Notes: generated by a model from the sequence alone, not told the origin. Shown: positions 42,451 to 55,985, counted from the first letter of the stretch. The stretch: 64,000 nt of DNA from Sanderia malayensis (GCA_013076295.1 RQOL01000941.1:8322-72321); one strand, 5' to 3'. Translations and numbers: made by a program.

Positions 42451-44260
42451 TTGTCACGTTTTAGTGTTTAACATGCATGGAAATTAGTTTTAGCGATCAG
42501 CCTCGTTTTCATCATCTAAGCCTCGTACTGATGGTACAGTAGATAAGATGCAAGATCAAAGTTTGTTTTGCTGTAGGGACAACAACAATTAGTGTGCTAT
42601 TAGTTGAGTGCATGCATTGACACTTGGCTGTGGTACTTTGTCGAGCTTATACAAACAGTAAAGGACCATCTATGATGAGCATCCAGAATTTAAATTAATG
42701 TTGACTTACAGAGGTATGGTTTTGTTTCGATGATAAGATGATACTGATGCATTGAATTTTGATAAAGCAATAGGTATGAAGTCTCCAATACTTGCATTTG
42801 TATAATGATGTACATCAGTAGATCTACAAAGTGAAAGAGACAAATTATATTCTATTTAGTATGTTGGTATAATACTATCAATGTTAATAAGGAATTAGAT
42901 TTGGATAAAATAGCCCTTGTGAGCTGAGTATGTTGTTATTGAAAAATTGCTCTTTATAATTAGTGACTTTGTTTAACTGGAATAACAATTGGGACTTTCT
43001 TCACTGTATTGTAACGTAGAATTAAGAATATATTAAAAGCCCTATAGCAAAAAGTAAGTTGACTGAAGTAACAATAGTTTCCTTTCCTTCACACGATTAA
43101 AAGGGTCCATTTAACGTGGATGAATACACGAGACACCGTGGATGATGAATGCAAAAATACTTCATAATCATCATCAATGGGATGGGAATTGCATGGTGAA
43201 AGGAGTTTCATAGGAGTATTGGGCTTGGCTGGTGGTAAGGCAAAGAAGGCAGCCACAAAGTGAAAAGAAGCGACTGCAACATGTGGCTACAGATTGCAAC
43301 ATGTGGAAAACACTCTTTGTGAAAACATTAATTAAATATAAAAAGCTATGAAACATAAGCGGAGTTGTGAATTTTGGCATCAAGAAACCTAATGGTGAGA
43401 ATGAGTGAAACACAATTGGCCTAAGAAACTTGTAGTTTAAATGTCAACTTGAATGGGGTGAAAGTAAAAGTAAAGTCTACTTACCCCTCAGCTATGGCAG
43501 ATGTCTCCATTGCGATCTCCAAGATTTCGGAATTATGTTATGCTTATGCTGTTCTAATATGAAATATTAGGACAGCATGAGTACGAAGATGAAAAATTGC
43601 CAGGTTGAGGAAACATAGCATAAATCAAATCATACAACGAATTCTACTGTTATGCAGCCTCGTTTGGACGTAATTATCTGATTGAGCTGGATTGGCTACA
43701 ATCAGGGCAACCTCAACTGAACAAAGAACATGCTGTTAGTGCGTCCTTCCTTTCTTTCATCTTTGTTCTTCCTGAGTGGCCAATGGCGATGGTAAGTAGG
43801 TTTTGCAAAGCGTATTATATCATTGCGATCTTTCAAGATACATCTTGAAAATAAATGTGTAGCGTTTCTGTGAAGGCTTTGATTCATTTTTCCAGCGTAT
43901 AAGACTTTAGGAAATATAGTATTTGACAAAATCCCTTGAGAATAGGCCACATGTAAGAAAAACGGATGCTAGAGATTGACACATTGTCTGTATTTGAAGA
44001 TGATATAAGATTCTGTTCTTTTTACATTTTATTACATGTACTATTCGTGCATTTTAGGTGGTGCATAACTTGTGTAGCGCCATGTTAATGGAGGCAATTT
44101 TTGAGTGTTGTTCAGGTAAGTATTCAATTATAGGAGATCATTACGCTTCCGAAGGCCATCTAGTTCATTTATAAAGACGGGTTTTTGAAATACATTTCTT
44201 GCAATTTTTAGGGTTTGTGTCACAGCAATGAAAGAAGAGTTTAAAGGTACTGTTGGTGGC
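42451..44260. other. Spacer of copy C, no gene recognised
   Basis: Homologous to 5145-6990 of copy A. About 50 bp near A 6190-6235 are missing here (at about 43,500). GCCTCG at 42,500 and near 43,660. Confidence 0.45.
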
Positions 44261-44454
44261 AAATATTTGTTGGCCAAATGCATGGCTTTTCAAAGGTAAT
44301 AGTCTTGTTATAATTTTCCACAATATTATTATTATTCACTGTTATCAGGATAATGGACAATTTTAAAATGAAATAAAACAAACAAATAACATGGAGAGAA
44401 AACCAACAAAAGACAAACATTAACACCACAAAAGACAAACATTAACACTTACAA

Positions 44455-45106
44455 TTATTTTTGTCTCTGCCCCTTATCAAAGACAAAATTTCTTTTGTGG
44501 GCACATCTGCCCACATGCACCTCTGTGCGCTTCTAATTTATTTTCTTTATTTTTTTTTTTGTGTTTTTTATATTTTTGAATCTTTTTTTTGCTATAATTT
44601 TTTATTTTATTTCTTCAGATTTCTGTAGAGAAAAAGACATTGTTACAGAAGGAGTTGAAAGTAAGCAATATGTTATACACACAGATGAGATGGAAATATT
44701 GCATTGCAACTTACGCTATTTCATCCTTTGTTAAATGCCCATCCTGGGTGCTGACAAAATGAAATTTGGTGCCTCTTTTAATGGCACTGAACTTGAAGGC
44801 ACATTGCTTTTTAGTGACCCAATTCAGTAAAATTGATTAGCTAGGATTAATTGAGAACAATATATTAGAAACAGTGACTTGCATAGGATAAAATTGTTTT
44901 TCCTTGTAAAGCAGTTTGATAATCTATGCATAAATTTATTTACATTTATCAATATATGGATGAAAGTATTTGTCAATGCTACCTTAGTTTCCTCACCACA
45001 GTAAACCACTGTGGGTTCTTTTGCTACTCCAGGTTCAACTGCTGAGGCTCAACTGCTGCAGGCATGCTCAGCTCATCTTGATGGCAAGTTCATTTTCACT
45101 ATCCAT
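44455..45106 (-). pseudogene. Small accessory gene, copy C, frameshifted
   Basis: Corresponds to 7194-7846 of A. Exons 45106-44983, 44840-44715 and 44622-44455. Exon 1 has a duplicated-looking GGCATGCTCAGCTCATC segment and a lost base, exon 2 is 126 nt instead of 128, and exon 3 is 168 nt instead of 172. Splice sites are preserved. Most lesions are one-base deletions and could be assembly errors. Confidence 0.6.
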
Positions 45107-45600
45107 GTTTACACAATATATAAATATATTGTCATTCAGTGAGAGGTGAGTTAATAGGCTATCAGTTGTTTGATTTTGCCTCTACAGTTCTGTTGATGTG
45201 ACAATAATATATACTTTTAATGTATTAATATGACACAGTTTTATTTTCTGCAGATAATGAATAATAATTATATTTCTTGCAATGAAGAGGAAAGACTAAA
45301 GGCAGGCAGATAATGCAGAACTGAATACATGAACTTACGGCAGCAGTATTGCAAATATCTATTCAAGTGAACCTGTTAGGATAAATGTTATTGTGATAAT
45401 ATCCACTGCAATGGCAATTGTGACATAAAATATAGCACTTTGAGCTTTTTTAAAGCTGTTTAGTTATAAATAGCCTGTATTTTCATGTGAAAGTGAAAGC
45501 AACATTAAAAATACACGTACTTACGTAAATTGCTGTTTTTCTCGTGGTGAGTTGCAAAAAATTTTTACGCACGCTAAGTCCTCTATGACGCAAGACAAAT

Positions 45601-45614
45601 TTTAAATTTCGCGC
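45601..45614 (-). promoter_or_regulatory. E2F-like motif upstream of accessory gene (copy C)
   Basis: AAATTTCGCGCCGC, the same site as 8351-8364 in copy A, with a GTAAGT donor downstream on the minus strand near 45,525. Confidence 0.35.
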
Positions 45615-47290
45615 CGCTATTCTTGTTGCTAGGACGCCGAAATTGCCGTGAATATCTGATGATAATAGTATTAGCTCCAGGACATTACGTGGTGTTGCAT
45701 TGATCGTGTTGTGATTGTAGTTTTCAAGAGCAACAAAACTTGGAATTATGCGATAACTATTAGAATTACAAATTACAATTGCGATGAGAATACACGCTTC
45801 TTTTTATAAGGAACCTAGCTGCTGAGGGCCTAATTCTTCAAGTTCGTTATTTTGAGATCTCTTTGACCACTTTGTAGTTCTAAAAGTTGTTTAATTTTAA
45901 GTTGGCATTGGTGACATAATTAGTACAGATGCAAGAAAAACATTCAAATTCATGGTTTTGCTATGTGAAGAGATAAGAGGTCAACAGATGAAAAAGCTTC
46001 ATAAAATTAAATGGAAGCAAGTGTCAGTGATATATACAATGAGATGGTTGCCGACTAAAAAAACAGAAATACTTTGTCAGGCACTTTCCCACAGTGAATG
46101 AATGAGGAGATACCATACACTATGAGGTTCTGGTTGAGAAGATATCTACAACGGGAAACTATCATAATTTATCATGCAAGACTTTAAATATTCAAGTAAG
46201 ATAACAAAGAGATATTTATGCACATATAGATTATTAAAATGCATTAATAATGTTTGCTTGTCTGGTAAGAGCCATCTTAGCTTGTTTTGTCCAGTGTAAT
46301 GGAGGATTCTATCAGTGATTGATACAATGTATGCTTGCCAATAAATTTGAAAATCTTGTGGTGTAATGGTTGTGAAATCATTGCCATCTGTGCCTGGCAC
46401 TGATTGCAATCCTTGCCATCATTGCCATCTGAACCATAGATTGAAATTTCCATTGCCTTTAACTAAATGAATCTGTAAAAAATTGAAAATTAATGAGTGT
46501 GGTAGACAAAAGAGATATGCAATGCATGTGCAATGAGGAAGGTGGTAAGCAAATAAGTGTGCATTTTTCCAGGGTTTGAACTTGACTTTCACTGGTTTCC
46601 TTCATGTACATCACAACAATTAAACATCTTGAATAAACACAAAGTTGAAAGCAGGTTCATGTGGGGATATCAATGAGTTTCTTGTAAAACAAAGAAGGCA
46701 GCCACAAAGTCATAAATTGGTTAGGAACTATATTCACGGAAAAAAAGCCCCAGGAAGATGTTGGTAGAGCAATGCACATTTCTTCTGAAAACAAAGTACT
46801 GAAAAACATTGGAAAATTTCCAGAATTCTGGCCTAACAAACTAATGTAAACCGTGAGTAAAGTAGAAATGGCCTAAGCTAAGCAATTTCCATTCAACATA
46901 TCAAATTCAAAGGGATGAAATGAAAATATACATTGTTGACCTCTGATTCATAGCAGCCTAGTTTTCTCCTTTAAGTCAATAAGGGTATACATGAGCTTTA
47001 TTTTCTCTCATTTCAGTATCAAATTGGCTTATAAATCTAAATATCCATTGTTTGATTGTGCAAAATGAAAATGAACCTTATTTACTTTTGGTGAACAGCA
47101 AGGTATTTGTTTCCTTTAAGCCAGGAAGGCTTTATGAGGTATAATTTCATTGAGTTCAGCAACAAAATCCAACTGGATGCCATTTGTTGGCAGACAAAAA
47201 CTTAGACCCGACAGGCAACAATAGTGCGATGATGAGACATAACATAGATGAAAATCATACATAGACAGTCCAAAGGCGTTTGAAATGAGA
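45615..47290. other. Spacer between accessory gene and RepHel, copy C
   Basis: Counterpart of 8365-10,067. The minus open frame of 8897-9190 persists at 46,146-46,409, shortened at its start by small deletions. No other feature seen. Confidence 0.4.
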
Positions 47291-47859
47291 GACAGAAGTC
47301 TCGCCTCGTTTCAATGATCTTAGCAGAAATGCATCTAATTAAAAACGAAGTCAATAAATTTGTTATGATATTATTGAATGGAGATTTATATGGGACAAAT
47401 ACACAAATATATGAACATTGAAACTCTAACGATCTATTTCCTGATTATCTACTATTGAAAACATAAATTGCTATTCTAAAAACGTTATCATTAATGCGGA
47501 AGATCTTAAAGATATACAATACAGTACAAAGACATGTTTTGAAAGGACGTGGATAGATATTTGTATTGTATGCGAAGTACAAATGCGAAGGGTTCAGTCA
47601 TGATAAACTCTACTATTCAAATTGGTGAATTGTCAATATCAATAAAAATTGATGCATACAATCTGTAGTTCATGTTGCAAAATTGATTGGTTAAGCGACG
47701 TGTTTAGCCAAAGTGACAGTACCTCAATTGCATTATTCAATAGCACTTCACTCTCTGCAAGGATACATCTGTGCCACGGCGTGAATGTATTCTTCCAATA
47801 ACGGCGGTCGTTTGTTTGAGGATTAGGTTTGTACATAGTAAAAAAAGAATAAGATTGCC

Positions 47860-47914
47860 GGTTACATTAGTTAAAAGCTCGAACACCAGCGTCAAGGAGT
47901 AACCTTTGTTCGAG
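47860..47914. promoter_or_regulatory. Interlocked inverted repeats 3' of RepHel (copy C)
   Basis: GGTTAC 47,860-47,865 with GTAACC 47,899-47,904; CTCGAACA 47,878-47,885 with TGTTCGAG 47,907-47,914; order a-b-a'-b'. Confidence 0.6.
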
Positions 47915-47915
47915 T

Positions 47916-48104
47916 TTTCCTTGTTGGTGAAAACTGCAATTGAAATTTGGAATTATATAACAGTAAACATTAAAGGGGCCTCTATAGCTTGTACATAAGT
48001 TTTAAGGTATTAAAAGGAGAGGGGGGGATGTTGTTGATAATGCGTGTTTTCCAAAAAGCAACTATCCTTAAGAGACAATTTGCAGTTTTCACAGAGTAAG
48101 GAAA
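47916..48104. repeat. Imperfect inverted repeat, 27-29 bp arms (copy C)
   Basis: Arms 47,916-47,942 and 48,076-48,104. The right arm has GTTTTCAC where A has GTTTTTAC, so pairing is slightly better than in A. Confidence 0.58.
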
Positions 48105-48436
48105 TCCACTTTCCCATAGGCAATATCGGAGAAAATGGCAACGCATAACTCTTAATAATCGGGCGCTACGCAGGATTCAGGACTGTGCCGACTGCTGTGT
48201 GTGGTGCAGTCACCCCTGGACATGTGGATGGTGTAATGTCCAGTTGGTCTCCGCAGATCAGTGTTATCTGAATGAATTCATTCTAGAAGGGTGCCGGTAA
48301 CGGCTGTACATCACACTATGTGCGACGTGATCTGCGTTGACACACAATACCCGTACCCTTGAATGTGTGTATGTGCGTTTTGGTAGGCAGCCCTCTGTAG
48401 AGCAACTGTGCAGATGGTCGCTCTAGGATGAAGCCT

Positions 48437-49984
48437 TTACAGGACTTCTTGGAAAACAATGTTCTTTGTTTTCCTGTGTGTTTCCTCTGGAGGTATACTT
48501 TGAGCCCGTTAAATGATGTTGCTCTTGACATGGCCACATATAACTGACCATGTGTGAACACGGGCTCAGGTAAGTACAAACCAACATACCTCAGGGATTG
48601 CCCCTGTGCCTTGTTGATTGTCAAGCAGTATGCAAGTCTGACTGGAAACTGTCGGCGTTTCATTTTGAACGGCATTTCCGTGTCCTGAGTGGAGACTGTG
48701 ATCTTGGGAATCATGACCCGTTGTCCTCTGTGCTCCTTGGTAATGATCTCTGCTGTGATCACGTGACGTCGGAGATGCCGAACTATGAGTCTTGTTCCGT
48801 TGCAAAGACCTTTCTTTGGATTGAGATTCCGCAGAAGAATGATCGTTGCACCAACCTAATGCAATGAATATTATTGTGATTAATGACGCTTTTTTATGGT
48901 GCACCACCTTTGCACATAATAATTTAATGTTAATAGGATGAAAGATTGTACTCTTCCTACCTTGAGTTTAAGTCTGTGCAAGGCATTCCATTCGGAGTGA
49001 GTTGGTTGAGAAATTCAATGGGGTAGGCCTCTTCCTCATCTGGATCGTCTGTGACAACACTGTCTGTGCTGTAATAAGTTCTTTCGGCTGTTTGAAGTCT
49101 GTCCAGAATTAAGTCGTTCACTTGATGTGATAAGTCATTCTTGGAGTCAGACAACAGCGTTCAGACATTGTTACAGGATCCATCATTAGGTGTGAATCTG
49201 GTGTGTTCGGCCTGGGAAAAATGAAGTTCAGCATGTCTTCTTTAGACGAAGTGCATATCTGTTGTGGCAGAATTACGTTGTCCAGTGCATCGTGTGCTTC
49301 TTGCTTGTTGCCAAGTCTGAGAAGCCATTCTGAGAATTCACGGTATGAATCATCTTGAACGGCTCTCATGTTGGTGTGTAACGATGCTGCTGAAACTTTG
49401 TCCATAGATCAATGATCTGGTGTGATTTTAGAGTCTCTGCTACAATTCTTTCCCTTCCTGCTTTCGTGACGACAGGTAGAACTTGTCTGAAGTCACCACC
49501 AAGTAGCATGAACTTGCCACCAAATGGTCTGTCGACATGTGTAATGTCTCGAAGCAGTCGGTCGACTGCTTGTAATGCAAGTGCGGGAATCATGGAAGCT
49601 TCATCCATATAAGAGAGTAGTTTCGCGCAATACCTGTGCTCTCCTGCTCTGTCTCTTGACATTACACGTTGATTCAGCTTGAAGTGGTATAGGAATTTGA
49701 AAGGTAGAATGTGAAGTTCTACCATTTATGAGCAGCGTTGCAGCAATTCCTGACCACGCCATGCACTGAACTTTATGTCCATTGGCTTGCAGATTGTGAA
49801 CCAACGTGTTGTAAAGGAAAGTTTTCCCGGTTCCAGCCGGCCCGTCAACAAAGTGACAGTTTGTTCGGATTGCGCGTTGATAGCATCAGTGATTCCCGTG
49901 TATATGGCTCGCTGTTCAGGGTTCAATGCGGCCAGCATTCGTTCTCCTTCCTCTCTGGCATTGCCAACATCATGTCATCTTCCT
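48437..49984 (-). pseudogene. Pif1-type helicase exons of RepHel copy C
   Basis: Walker A (about 49,815-49,841), DEASM, GGDFRQVLPVV, LTINKAQGQS and THGQLYVAMSRATS are all recognisable, but split over several frames by one-base losses near 48,985, 49,140, 49,382, 49,607, 49,862 and 49,972 and one in exon 8 near 48,493. The expected stop is at 48,437-48,439. Confidence 0.86.
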
Positions 49985-50136
49985 CTGTAATAATAAGTGA
50001 AATATATTGCAATAAAATTGGAAAGAAAGCAGGAGAATAATGTCAAAAATACGTAAATGCCCTTGTCTGCACGATGTTAGGATACATTATTATATTCTAC
50101 TAATACAGTACATATTTGAAAATAACACATTAGTAC

Positions 50137-52690
50137 CTCGTTCAGGAATGACATAGTCGGCTGGAAGTTGAGGAAGGTCAGCATAATTAGTGATCGATTG
50201 ACCATGTACTTTCAAATTTTCGTCAATGTCATGTAGACATTGATACATGTGTCGGTCTTCAAAAGCTATGGCCATATCTGGATGATTGAGTTGATCACGT
50301 CGTACAAATCTTCACTCAATGCTTCTTTGAACATGTTGAAGAGTGCTGCGATATCAGAAGGTGTTTGAAAAAGGAGTAATGTTGCAAACAACTGTCTCAG
50401 TTGTATTGGCATGTTAAAAATAACTGCCTCCTCCAAACAGCGTATGATTTCAGCATCATCTTCCAACAGACCTAGAGCTAAAGCAGCGTCTTTGAAGGAA
50501 TTGCATAGGTTTCCTTCTATCGTGCGAAGATCTTCAAACGACGTGGCACCTCGTTTATGGAGAAGCAATAGTCTTAGTGCGAATCTTTGCTCACATGGTC
50601 GTGGGTGAACTTGATATATTCTGCCTATGACAGGCATTGTTCTCCGCTGTCTTGCTTTCCATGTTTTGGTGCGCTCGTTGAAAACATAGTGTTCAGGAAT
50701 TTCGTGATAGAGATATTGGCGTGCAGCCGGGTCTTGTGCATTCAATTCAAACCAAGACGTCAGTGTGGTTTTTTCATTGATGTTTTGTAATTGTTCGACC
50801 CTTCCATTATCCTGAAAGTATACGGTCTGCTGATCAGGTAGATGAACATGCAGACGTTTATAGTGTGACTTTTCTCGTGCATGGAAAATTGGAATATTCT
50901 GTGAACAGCTTCGTGTGGTCCAATATACCGAGCGTTGATGTATTGGCGTACTTCATCGTGCTCAATATCTTGAGGTACTTGCTGCTGCTGTCCTTCGAGA
51001 ATTTCCACGTGTGCCATGTCTTGTCCTTTATGAATATATTTGAAAATATATTTCACGGACTTCACAGTGCTACATATTTCGAGATTAATGTGACACTGAT
51101 ACTTGAGTAGAAGATGGCGATTATGTGGCACAACCCATGTATCATCTAGAAGTCGATCTTCCAGATTGACTGGGTGACGACAGCGTCGTCTGTAGAGGGG
51201 ATAACCATTCGCATTGACTTGTGTTTCGGCAGTGCGATCTTTCGGAAATCGTTTCTTGCATTTGTTATTCTCCATGCAAACACATCCGGGGTTTATATCA
51301 CCGCATGGTCCATGTGTCATGTGCTTCAGTACTAACTTGTGATATCTTGCATCCTGTGGGTCCGGAATTTCAGCTGATATGAGTCGATCTACCTGTAGGT
51401 TTCGAGGAAAAATATCACATGTAAGTCTACACATCAAAATGCATTGTGTTTTTACTAAGCAATACAACTGATGATATATCTACTCTATATAAATTGTTGT
51501 AGATGTTACCTCTTCAGGTGTTCGTGGTCTATCAGCCTCAGAGAGGAACAGAATCATGTGAGCGTGTGGTAGTCCTCTCTTCTGAAATTCGATGACATAT
51601 ACATGTGCAATAGTGTGTCCCAGAATGTGCTTGTGAAGGATATCTTCCAGTAGTTCTTGTAGTTTGAGTTGAAATACTCGTGTGACGATGTCAGGCCGGT
51701 CATTTGCCTTCTGGTGTGGTAGAAGTTCTCTGAAATCTCCTTCCATCTGGGATTGGCCGTCATGGTTAGGAAGATGTCAGGCTTGCCATACTTTCTGACG
51801 ATAGTCATTGCATCTTGAAAGTTCTGGTACATATTTCGTTGACTGCCTGAAAAAGATGAGGGAAGTATGACAACACGACCACATCAATATGAAGGGGTTC
51901 GTGGGATTGTTTGCCCTGGCCATTTGATTTTCGATTTCAGCCCTTCTGTTCAGGTGATCCATCAGGCCTCGATAACTGTCAGCACGTAATTGCCGTTGAT
52001 TGTGCAAAATCCAGTTGAGCTTGTTTCCTTCTATTTTGGTGTATGCGTCCACTAAATATTGTTGAAAGAGAAGTGTTGCCCTGTGGATGGTAGACAGTTG
52101 ATTTCTGACTTGTATTCGGTACGAATAATATTCGGCGATTGTGAGTCTAATACGGTGGTTACGATCAGCATTTTGCTGGCCTTGTCCTTCACGTGTAGGT
52201 AGACGTTGAAGGTCCAAGCTGTATCCACGATCACCCTGAAAGAACAACAATGGATAGGTTAGAGGATCCGCAACAGGAGCTAAGGCATTAATCTTCCTAA
52301 GATTACCACGCCTTGTTCGAACTTGAAGCTCTCTATTCTCTGGATTAGGAGCACCGCCATTGCGTGTAGTGTAGACTGCTGCAATTTCTCTGGCAGTAGG
52401 ATTGTCATATCTTCGATCTTGTTCTGGGCGGCCGGTAATAATCATCTTGAACGTGGGAATAGGCTCATCATTGGCAATGGCTTGCTGCCTTTGCTCTTCC
52501 AGTACTTCTCCCATTGTTTTAAAATGTTGAGCAAACCGATTTACTGCCATCAATTCGTTTTGCAGCAGTGCTACCATGTCTAAGTCGAAGTTTTGTTCTC
52601 TGGCTGTGTTCTGACGTTCTTGCAGTGCTTGTTGGGTGTCCATAATATATAATTCTGCATATTTTCTGGACCTGTCCGTTTCAGTTACCC
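50137..52690 (-). pseudogene. Rep (HUH/Y2) nuclease exons of RepHel copy C
   Basis: GVTETDRSRKYAELYIMD start, long open stretch to 51,777, then one-base losses at the segments before and around 51,720-51,905. GLPHAHMILF and YIFKYIHKG are intact as sequence. Exons are 1,181 and 1,256 nt against 1,184 and about 1,258 expected. One residue pair in the linker to the helicase (FVRRD) is broken by a lost A near 50,308. Confidence 0.84.
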
Positions 52691-54157
52691 CTATTGAATG
52701 CAAGGAAACATTATAAATTGTAATTCGTTATAGCAACGTTATATCGAAGTATTTTGCTTCACAGTAAATACATGTCCTCGTCATTTTCCCAAGATGATGA
52801 GGCATTGGGGAGAATTGAGGAATTTCAACAATAGGTTGATTTACTTCCCTTGCTTGTTGTTCGATGGGTCGAGGGACATCATCTTGGTGTTGTGGTGGGA
52901 TTTCGTCTTGCATTTCAACTTCTTCTGGTTGTACCGCTTTTCATTCTCTTCATTGTCATTTTGAACGTTGGCTTGCAATTGCATAGCAGCAGGCAATACT
53001 TGTGGATCCTGAAATTCAATGTAATCTTAGTTAATATAATTCAGTCATGTGTTTTGAAATGCATAAAACTGAAACTTGTGAAGATATGTGTATTTAGAGA
53101 GGAAAATAATTTCCTGACATGGTGCTATGGAGAATGACTGGTGTATTCTAAGCCAATTGTGATGGTAGTCTGTTTTACCTGATTATCATTTGGAATTGGA
53201 ATGTGTTGTTCCACATTGATTTCATCAGGTTGTGCCGGCCTTTCAATTTCATTATTTTGATTTTCAATATGTGTTGGTGGTTGCATCTCCATTGGCCGTA
53301 TCTGTTGATAATGAAAATTAAAAGAAATTAGCCATTTTGGTTATTAGTTATTAGAAATTTTAATGTCATTACTTTGTCATATGTAAATTGATATAAATAT
53401 ACATGGAGACTTAGAATACATGTCTGAAATAGGGAAATTGCATGAGGCATCTGCGTTATTGAAAATAGACTTCTCTAACTGTAGTTAGGTTGTGTTAAAA
53501 ATGTTATTTCACCTCATTGTCATTTTGAGCTTGATTTACATTAAGCATCTCCACATCTGCCGTTTGTATTGCTGCTTGACCTTCACGATTACGATTGAGA
53601 AGGGGCTGTTGCAAGTGCATAACCATCGGCGGTACCTACAGATGGAAAAATATTAATAATTTAGTTGATATAATAACTGGTTTGGTTTTGATTGTTGTTA
53701 ATTTGAAATAGTTCTATAATATATAGATAGTTATTTTAATTTGAAACGATTAGCGCAAATTATTGAGTTGTGTACCTGAAGTTGAGGTGCCAGTGATGCA
53801 GGGTATTGGCAACAATTGTTTATTAGTTGTGGAACAGCTATATTTCCATAGTGGGGAGGCATCGCAGGTAGTTGCCATGGCACATAGAATGCCTGAATCT
53901 GTGGATAATGAAGTGGCAGTGGTTGATATTCTGGGGCTGGTTGGTGAGGGTATTCTTGCTGCAACTGGGGAAGATCATTCACTGCTCCCTGTACCATATT
54001 TTCAGGTTGTAAATCAGCAGGATGAGGCTGTTGGTTATTCTCACGGCGGTGGCGAGCTGCATCCCGCATTTGATTGCGACGACTGGTGCCGGTGATGCTT
54101 TTTCTGACTTTTTTTGGCATTTTGCGAGATGTGATATTAAAAAAAGAAAAAAATGTG

Positions 54158-54164
54158 TTTTATA
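54158..54164 (-). promoter_or_regulatory. TATA-like box upstream of RepHel ATG (copy C)
   Basis: TATAAAA on the minus strand, 38 bp before the ATG at 54,120. Confidence 0.45.
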
Positions 54165-55217
54165 TGCAACCTAAGTGAAGTGAAAATGTTAAAATATGAG
54201 ATAAGAGTGATTTTTGTGAGCAACTGGATGAGATTGTTGTTTTGTGGTGAACTGCAAGATAAAATAAATAATTTAAAACTTAATTGTAAGAAATGTTTGG
54301 AATTACTCTTGATTGTTGAATTAAATTATTGGTTATTTAAAGTTTCCAATCAAAAATATTTATCTCATGACCTACATCACTCTTTCTATTGTGTTCTTTA
54401 ACCACTAAAAGGAAAACGGTTGTGATATTGCATAAAGTGGAAAAGTTATTCATCCATTTCATTTTAGGAAAGAAAAATCCATAAACCTACATTTGATGTG
54501 TTTGTAAGGCTAGATTTTAATTGCATTATGCAGTAAATTTGCTTTCTATTGATAAGAAATTGCTGCAATTGTTAAGCTAAGTACCTAAGCTTCAGATTTC
54601 GGATATGAATGTACATTACAGGGTGAGGCATTTAAACATTAATTAAAATAGGCTTTGTATAAGAAAAATTGTTGAGATACTCACGAAATATTTTGAGGTA
54701 TGAACTTTGTTGACACTTTTTTGATTATCTTCTAAGAAAAAGTTTCCATTAATAGTAAGGAATGTTGAACATGTTTAACTTGTATATTATTGTGAAGAAA
54801 GCAGAATAAAATGTCATGCTGAAGTAAATACTTACTTTATAAAAAAACTTCACTTTACTTTACTTCGTTAAAACAAAACTGGCTGGACAGAACGGAGAAG
54901 CCAGATGACAGAAAGACTAAAAAATCAGATGACAGAAAGGCTAAAAAAGAGGTTTTAATGCATGCGATGTAATGAAATTACAACGTTGCTTTAAAGAAGA
55001 CGCTGTCGGTGTAAATAAGGATTGTTTAGGAAAGGTAAATTTCAACATTCAACTTACCAATAACAAAGTAAAATAATGTTTCAAACAATGCTTTTGACAA
55101 TATATATATAATTATGATATAATTATTATCATCTGCCAATTTCTAACAACGTTAGATATTGAACAAAAAATTTTACATTTCGTATAGCAAGAAAGTAAGG
55201 ACGCAATTGCTATTTTA

Positions 55218-55267
55218 AATTCGCGCCAATTTGAAAGTTTGTAGCCTCTATTCGGCGGCGTGCCTCG
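55218..55267 (-). promoter_or_regulatory. E2F-like motif and GTAGCCTCTATTCGG block (copy C)
   Basis: AAATTCGCGCCAATTT, then GTAGCCTCTATTCGGCGGCG and GCCTCG at 55,262. The GC core is intact here, whereas copy A has CGTGCC. Confidence 0.4.
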
Positions 55268-55985
55268 TTGTTGTTATTATTATTCTAATGATGATCCATT
55301 CGACGACCATTGTTGTTCGTTGATGATGGGGAGAAGTGTCGTTGTGTGATCTCTAAGTATAAGAAATAATTGGGTGGACTTTATTATGCATGATATCTAG
55401 AAATTGATCATTTCTCACCATGGCGTTGTGGGGATTTTGATGGTGATGATGTATTGGACAGAGGTTGCTGAACACAACAACAGCAAAAACATATTCCACC
55501 ACGAACACATGGAGAATGAAGTACATTGATTTTTGGTGATCTGTTATATCTTCAGAAATATTGCTGCTGGTAAAAATACCAATAATAAGAGTAGGCCATG
55601 GAAGGTTGACAAAGGTAAGAAGGTTTAATACGTTTTTTGACTGGGTGAATACATGAGGTGGAGGTAATTAATTAATGATTTGCAGTTACAATAAATTACT
55701 TACATTTACAAACTTTCAGGCCACATGAAAAGAACCAAGATGAGCCAACATGCTATAAAGTATATTACATAATTTCTTCTTGTTTTTCAGGTGCCCAGAC
55801 ATAAAGTGAATGTTTGTGGTAATTCCTTGTGAACATAATTATAGTCAGGTGAATTCATTTTAAGATCGTTAATTGAAGATCATTTGTTCAAAAAGAAGGA
55901 CAGTGTCTGTTTTGCAGTGATCTTTTTTGAAGATTTACAAAAGTTAGAAATTAGAAGCATTACATATTAACATTAACATACCTAC
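55268..55985 (+). other. Repeated spacer with plus-strand splice signals (E module, copy C)
   Basis: Nearly identical to 18,478-19,204: AAAG|GTAAGAAGG near 55,613, TTTTTCAG|GTGCCC near 55,791 and CAG|GTGAAT near 55,849. Confidence 0.45.

Larger units (their letters stand above)
48437..54120 (-). pseudogene. Helitron RepHel transposase/helicase, copy C, disrupted
   Basis: Coding exons 54120-53776, 53635-53513, 53301-53179, 53008-52744 (truncated), 52690-51510, 51392-50137, 49984-48961 and 48855-48437. HUH at 51,558-51,566. Both Rep tyrosines are present (51,048-51,050 and 51,036-51,038), unlike A. The exon 2 donor is intact (GAG|GTGAAA). Exon 7 is 1,024 nt against 1,031 in A and B. A 456-bp deletion removes the end of exon 4 and the whole next intron, with about 11 bp of new sequence at the join (52,732-52,743). 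The one-base loss near 52,940 is shared with A. Otherwise the lesions are nearly all one-base deletions in short runs of one base. Confidence 0.88.
42295..55985 (-). mobile_element. Gene-bearing Helitron unit, copy C
   Basis: Same order as unit A: E spacer, RepHel (54,120-48,437), structured 3' block, spacer, accessory gene remnant (45,106-44,455), spacer, R region ending CTAG at 42,295. The A-C similarity extends past the unit into the minisatellite at 56,268. Between about 42,500 and 52,700 copy C has many one-base deletions relative to A; from 54,121 to 56,160 there are almost none. Confidence 0.7.
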
